The notes under the pieces are model-generated. The model worked only from the letters and a program-made list of their open reading frames with translations, was not told where the DNA came from and ran no database searches. From NCBI GenBank assembly GCA_934254755.1, contig CAKQMM010000007.1, positions 1-16,822 on the forward strand: a stretch of DNA of 16,822 nt, in the 5' to 3' direction. Positions 14,237 to 16,822 of the stretch are shown here, piece by piece. The translations under genes were made by a program, and so were the position numbers. The stretch is from an uncultured Clostridia bacterium. GTDB taxonomy: Bacteria > Bacillota > Clostridia > Christensenellales > Borkfalkiaceae. The number at the start of each line of letters is the position of its first letter. Positions within the stretch are counted from its first letter, which is position 1.

Positions 14237-15640
14237 TTACAGCGTTACGCCCGTTTTAAAGAATGCGATTTCTCTTATATCTTCGCTTTTTGCTTTATAT
14301 AAGCCGCTTGCCGTTTTAATAACTAAATCATAAAGCCCCACGTCGCACATTGAAAAGGCGCAAAAATCGACCCAGTTGCTCTTTTTTTCGGCTATCGCTT
14401 CGTTGGAAGCGATTTTTAGCGTAGGCACGAAGGTTGAAAACGGGGTGCCGCGCCCCGTCGTGAATAGAACTATCTGACAACCCGCCGCCGCGAGAGCCGT
14501 CGCCGCGATAAGGTCGTTGCCGGGGGCGTTAAGCGCGGAAACGCCGCGTTTTTTCACCCTTTCGCCATACTCTAAAACGTCGACGATAGGGGTCGAACCC
14601 GCCTTTTCGACGCAACCGAGCGACTTTTCTTCCAGCGTGGTTATCCCGCCCGCTTTGTTGCCGGGGCTTGGGTTTTCGTACACGGGAAAGCCTTGCTTAA
14701 TATAATAGTCTTTAAAATCGACTATCATTTTTTTGTACTTTTCAAACGTTTCTTTGTCGGCGCACTTGTTCATTAAAATCTGTTCCGCGCCGAACATTTC
14801 GGGAACTTCGGTAAGAACCGCGCCGCCGCCTTCGCTAACGATTTTATCGGCGATTTTGCCGACGAGCGGGTTTGCCGTTATGCCCGAAAACCCGTCCGAG
14901 CCGCCGCATTTTAGCCCTATCGTAAGTTCCGATACGGGCACTTCTTCGCGCTTATAGTCTTTAGCGGCGGATATGAATTTTTTAATTACGTTAAGCCCGT
15001 AAGTTATTTCGTCCTCAACGTCCTGACAGTTAAAATACTCGATATTATCCGCGCCCAAGCCGTCAAGTTCAGCTTTTATTTTGGATAGAGCGTTGTTTTC
15101 GCACCCTAAGCCCACAAACAGCACGAAGCTTGCGTTCGGGTTAAGCGCGACGCTTATAAGAAGTTTTTTAATGTTTTCTCCGTCTAGCCCGAGCTGAGAG
15201 CAGCCAAACTGGTGCGTAAGGGCGAAAACGCCGTCTATAGACCCCGTTATAAGCGGGGCGGACAGTTTTTCAAGCCGACGGCAAACGTCGTTCACGCAGC
15301 CGACGGTGGGGATAATATAAATTTCGTTGCGAACGCCCGCTTTTTTGTTTTTGCGCTTATACCCCATAAAGGTATCGCTGCTTGTTTTCGGCGTTTTTAA
15401 GTTCGGCGTATACGAATAATTAAACTCTTCGTTAAGGTGCGACTTTAAGTTGTGCGAATGAACCCACTCGCCCGCTTTTATATCTTTCGTCGCCCTGCCG
15501 ATAACTTCGCCGTATTTTATAACCGGCTCGCCCGCTTTTATATCTTTTACGGCGATTTTATGCCCCGCGGGAATATCGCCGACGGGCTCGAGCGCGACGC
15601 GCACGTTATCTTTTTCGTTAATGGAAACGAAAGAACTCAT
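14237..15640 (-). CDS. uxaA: Altronate dehydratase UxaA
   Basis: UxaA dehydrates D-altronate to 2-keto-3-deoxy-D-gluconate in galacturonate breakdown, in the cytoplasm. The 467-aa protein has an N-terminal SAF domain (about residues 5-70, with DIPAGHKIAVKDIKAGEPVI followed by KYGEVIGRATKDIKAGEWVH) and the large GarD/UxaA catalytic domain starting at MGYKRKNKKAGVRNEIYIIP. Family blocks include THQFGCSQLG, GLGCENN, GLKCGGSDGFSGITANPLVG, PSPGNKAGGITTLEEKSLGC and TGRGTPFSTFVPTLKI. It is slightly shorter than E. coli UxaA, mainly in the SAF part. The ATG overlaps the uxaB stop (ATGA) and has GGAG about 11 bases upstream, so uxaB and uxaA are translated together. The galactarate dehydratase GarD is the nearest alternative, but the uxaB neighbour decides for UxaA. 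Confidence 0.94.
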   Translation of the reverse strand: MSSFVSINEKDNVRVALEPVGDIPAGHKIAVKDIKAGEPVIKYGEVIGRATKDIKAGEWVHSHNLKSHLNEEFNYSYTPNLKTPKTSSDTFMGYKRKNKKAGVRNEIYIIPTVGCVNDVCRRLEKLSAPLITGSIDGVFALTHQFGCSQLGLDGENIKKLLISVALNPNASFVLFVGLGCENNALSKIKAELDGLGADNIEYFNCQDVEDEITYGLNVIKKFISAAKDYKREEVPVSELTIGLKCGGSDGFSGITANPLVGKIADKIVSEGGGAVLTEVPEMFGAEQILMNKCADKETFEKYKKMIVDFKDYYIKQGFPVYENPSPGNKAGGITTLEEKSLGCVEKAGSTPIVDVLEYGERVKKRGVSALNAPGNDLIAATALAAAGCQIVLFTTGRGTPFSTFVPTLKIASNEAIAEKKSNWVDFCAFSMCDVGLYDLVIKTASGLYKAKSEDIREIAFFKTGVTL

Positions 15641-16822
15641 ATCAAAACTTCTCCGCCCTTAATTTTTGCGATATTTTCTTCAACCGCCTCTACAAAACCT
15701 TTGTAAGCGGATAAATCTTCGCCCCAGACGTTCGCGTCTTTCATAAACGCCGAAACGGAACCTTTGTTTGCAAAATATTCAAGATACGGCGCGTCGTCTT
15801 TTATCTCGACGGTGCGGGCGGGAAGGTCAACGCAATATTTGTCGCCGTCTTTATAAAGCCCGCTGTAAATCGCCATAAGGTATGAAAACCCTATCGTTAA
15901 ATTTGCGGGAATTTTGCCGAATTTTTCGTAATAGTCTTTAAACGACGGCAAATCGCGCGCTTTCCACTTAGATATGGAGTTTAAAGATATCGACAAAAGC
16001 TGGTGGTTTAAGTAAGGGTTAAAGAACCTTTCGATAACGCTGTCGGCAAAGTTAGTGGTCGCGGCGATATCGTCGGACACGAAGGGGATAATTTCGTCTT
16101 TAAGCGTAGCGTTTATGAACGCGTCGATTTTACAATCGTTCATACACTCGTCAACCGTAACTTTGCCAAGGTAAAGCCCCACGGGCACAAGGTTCGTATG
16201 GCTGCCGTTAAGCACGCGCACTTTGCGCTTTTTATAATATTTAATGTTGTCGGTCAAAACGACTTCGATATTATGCTTGCCCTCTTTTACGAAGTTTTTG
16301 ATATCGCCCTTGTTTTCAACCGCCCAAAGCCCGAACGGTTCGCCGACGGACATAAGCTCGTCCTTTTCGCCGATTAAATTCCAAAGGTGATTTTTCGTTT
16401 CTTCGTCGCGCGGGTAGCCCGAAACTATGCGGTCAACGAGGGTGTTGCAGTAGAAGTTCTTTTCGTCGTTCCACTTTTTAAACCCTTCGGGAAGATTCCA
16501 AAGTTTGATATACTTGTCAACGCATTTGTAAAGCTCGTCTGCGTTGTTGTCGATAAGTTCGACGGGCATCATATAAACTCCGTCAAGCCCCGCGTTATAG
16601 CGTGCGAACAAAAACTTTGTTAGTTTTGCGGGATAAGTTATGTTTTCAAACCCGTTAAAATCGTCGTTTCCGTTATAGCAAATACCCGCTTCGGTGGTGT
16701 TCGACACGATAAGTTTAAGGTCTTTATCGGTCGCAAGAGCGATATATTTATCGTAATTTACGAACGGGTCGATAACGCTGTTCAAAACGCTTACGGGGTA
16801 AACGTCTTCAACCGCCTTGCCG
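15637..16822 (-). CDS. uxaB: Tagaturonate reductase UxaB (mannitol dehydrogenase family), 5' end outside window
   Basis: UxaB reduces D-tagaturonate to D-altronate with NADH, the step before UxaA. The frame stays open to the right edge, so the N-terminal part of the Rossmann domain is missing; 394 codons are present including the stop. Visible are DLKLIVSNTTEAGI, the end of the nucleotide-binding domain in this family, then PVELIDNNADEL, and KVRVLNGSHTNLVPVGLYLG, the mannitol-dehydrogenase-type catalytic helix with the Lys, Asn and His residues. The TTG at 16783-16785 is not the start, because sense codons continue upstream (GKAVEDVYPVSV). Fructuronate reductase UxuB is the main alternative; UxaB is preferred because uxaA follows with a 4-base overlap. 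The partial length is consistent with a full protein near 480 aa. Confidence 0.92.
   Translation of the reverse strand, partial: GKAVEDVYPVSVLNSVIDPFVNYDKYIALATDKDLKLIVSNTTEAGICYNGNDDFNGFENITYPAKLTKFLFARYNAGLDGVYMMPVELIDNNADELYKCVDKYIKLWNLPEGFKKWNDEKNFYCNTLVDRIVSGYPRDEETKNHLWNLIGEKDELMSVGEPFGLWAVENKGDIKNFVKEGKHNIEVVLTDNIKYYKKRKVRVLNGSHTNLVPVGLYLGKVTVDECMNDCKIDAFINATLKDEIIPFVSDDIAATTNFADSVIERFFNPYLNHQLLSISLNSISKWKARDLPSFKDYYEKFGKIPANLTIGFSYLMAIYSGLYKDGDKYCVDLPARTVEIKDDAPYLEYFANKGSVSAFMKDANVWGEDLSAYKGFVEAVEENIAKIKGGEVLI

Noticed and set aside
16783..16785. TTG as the start of a shorter UxaB-like protein
   Set aside because: The frame stays open with family-like sequence to the window edge and the Rossmann N-terminus would be missing.

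Overview
This is an ordinary-looking chromosomal segment of an anaerobic, Clostridia-like Bacillota (Firmicute). I infer this from the gene order secA-prfB-tsaD, the SpoVB-type flippase, a LysM protein without a signal peptide, the DUF421/DUF4363 pair, a folate ECF S component with a tetrahydrofolate-type leader, formate-THF ligase and AGGAG-like ribosome binding sites. UGA is used as a stop (flippase, uxaB), which fits the presence of RF2. A lower rank cannot be assigned from the sequence alone.

Layout from left to right. (1) Positions 1-515 hold the 5' part of a cation diffusion facilitator gene, minus strand, running off the left edge. (2) Positions 516-797 are repeat-rich intergenic DNA: a 130-bp element with inverted arms, flanked by a 46-bp direct repeat. 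(3) Positions 798-5637 are a minus-strand operon, secA-prfB-tsaD, with almost no spacing and a good sigma-A-type promoter at 5727-5755. (4) A two-LysM protein (minus strand, ending in a terminator) diverges from a SpoVB/MurJ-like flippase (plus strand). (5) A FolT-like ECF S component (minus strand) overlaps the flippase tail-to-tail and has a leader with a promoter, a THF-type aptamer and a hairpin that covers its ribosome binding site. (6) A DUF421-DUF4363 pair (plus strand) ends at a bidirectional terminator shared with fhs. (7) A guaB-fhs operon (minus strand) starts from a strong promoter and contains an intrinsic terminator inside its leader. (8) A tandem pair of small, mutually homologous membrane proteins of unknown function (plus strand) ends in a second bidirectional terminator. 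(9) Positions 14237-16822 hold uxaB-uxaA (minus strand), for hexuronate degradation; uxaB runs off the right edge.

Functional links. The folate salvage protein, formate-THF ligase and IMP dehydrogenase all belong to one-carbon and purine metabolism. uxaB and uxaA catalyse consecutive steps from tagaturonate through altronate to 2-keto-3-deoxygluconate. secA, prfB and tsaD serve export and translation. No CRISPR array, rRNA, tRNA, prophage or complete insertion sequence was seen. The less routine items are regulatory (THF leader, guaB leader terminator), the Tritrichomonas-type IMPDH, the RF2 gene without its programmed frameshift, the repeat cluster, and the unknown membrane-protein pair.
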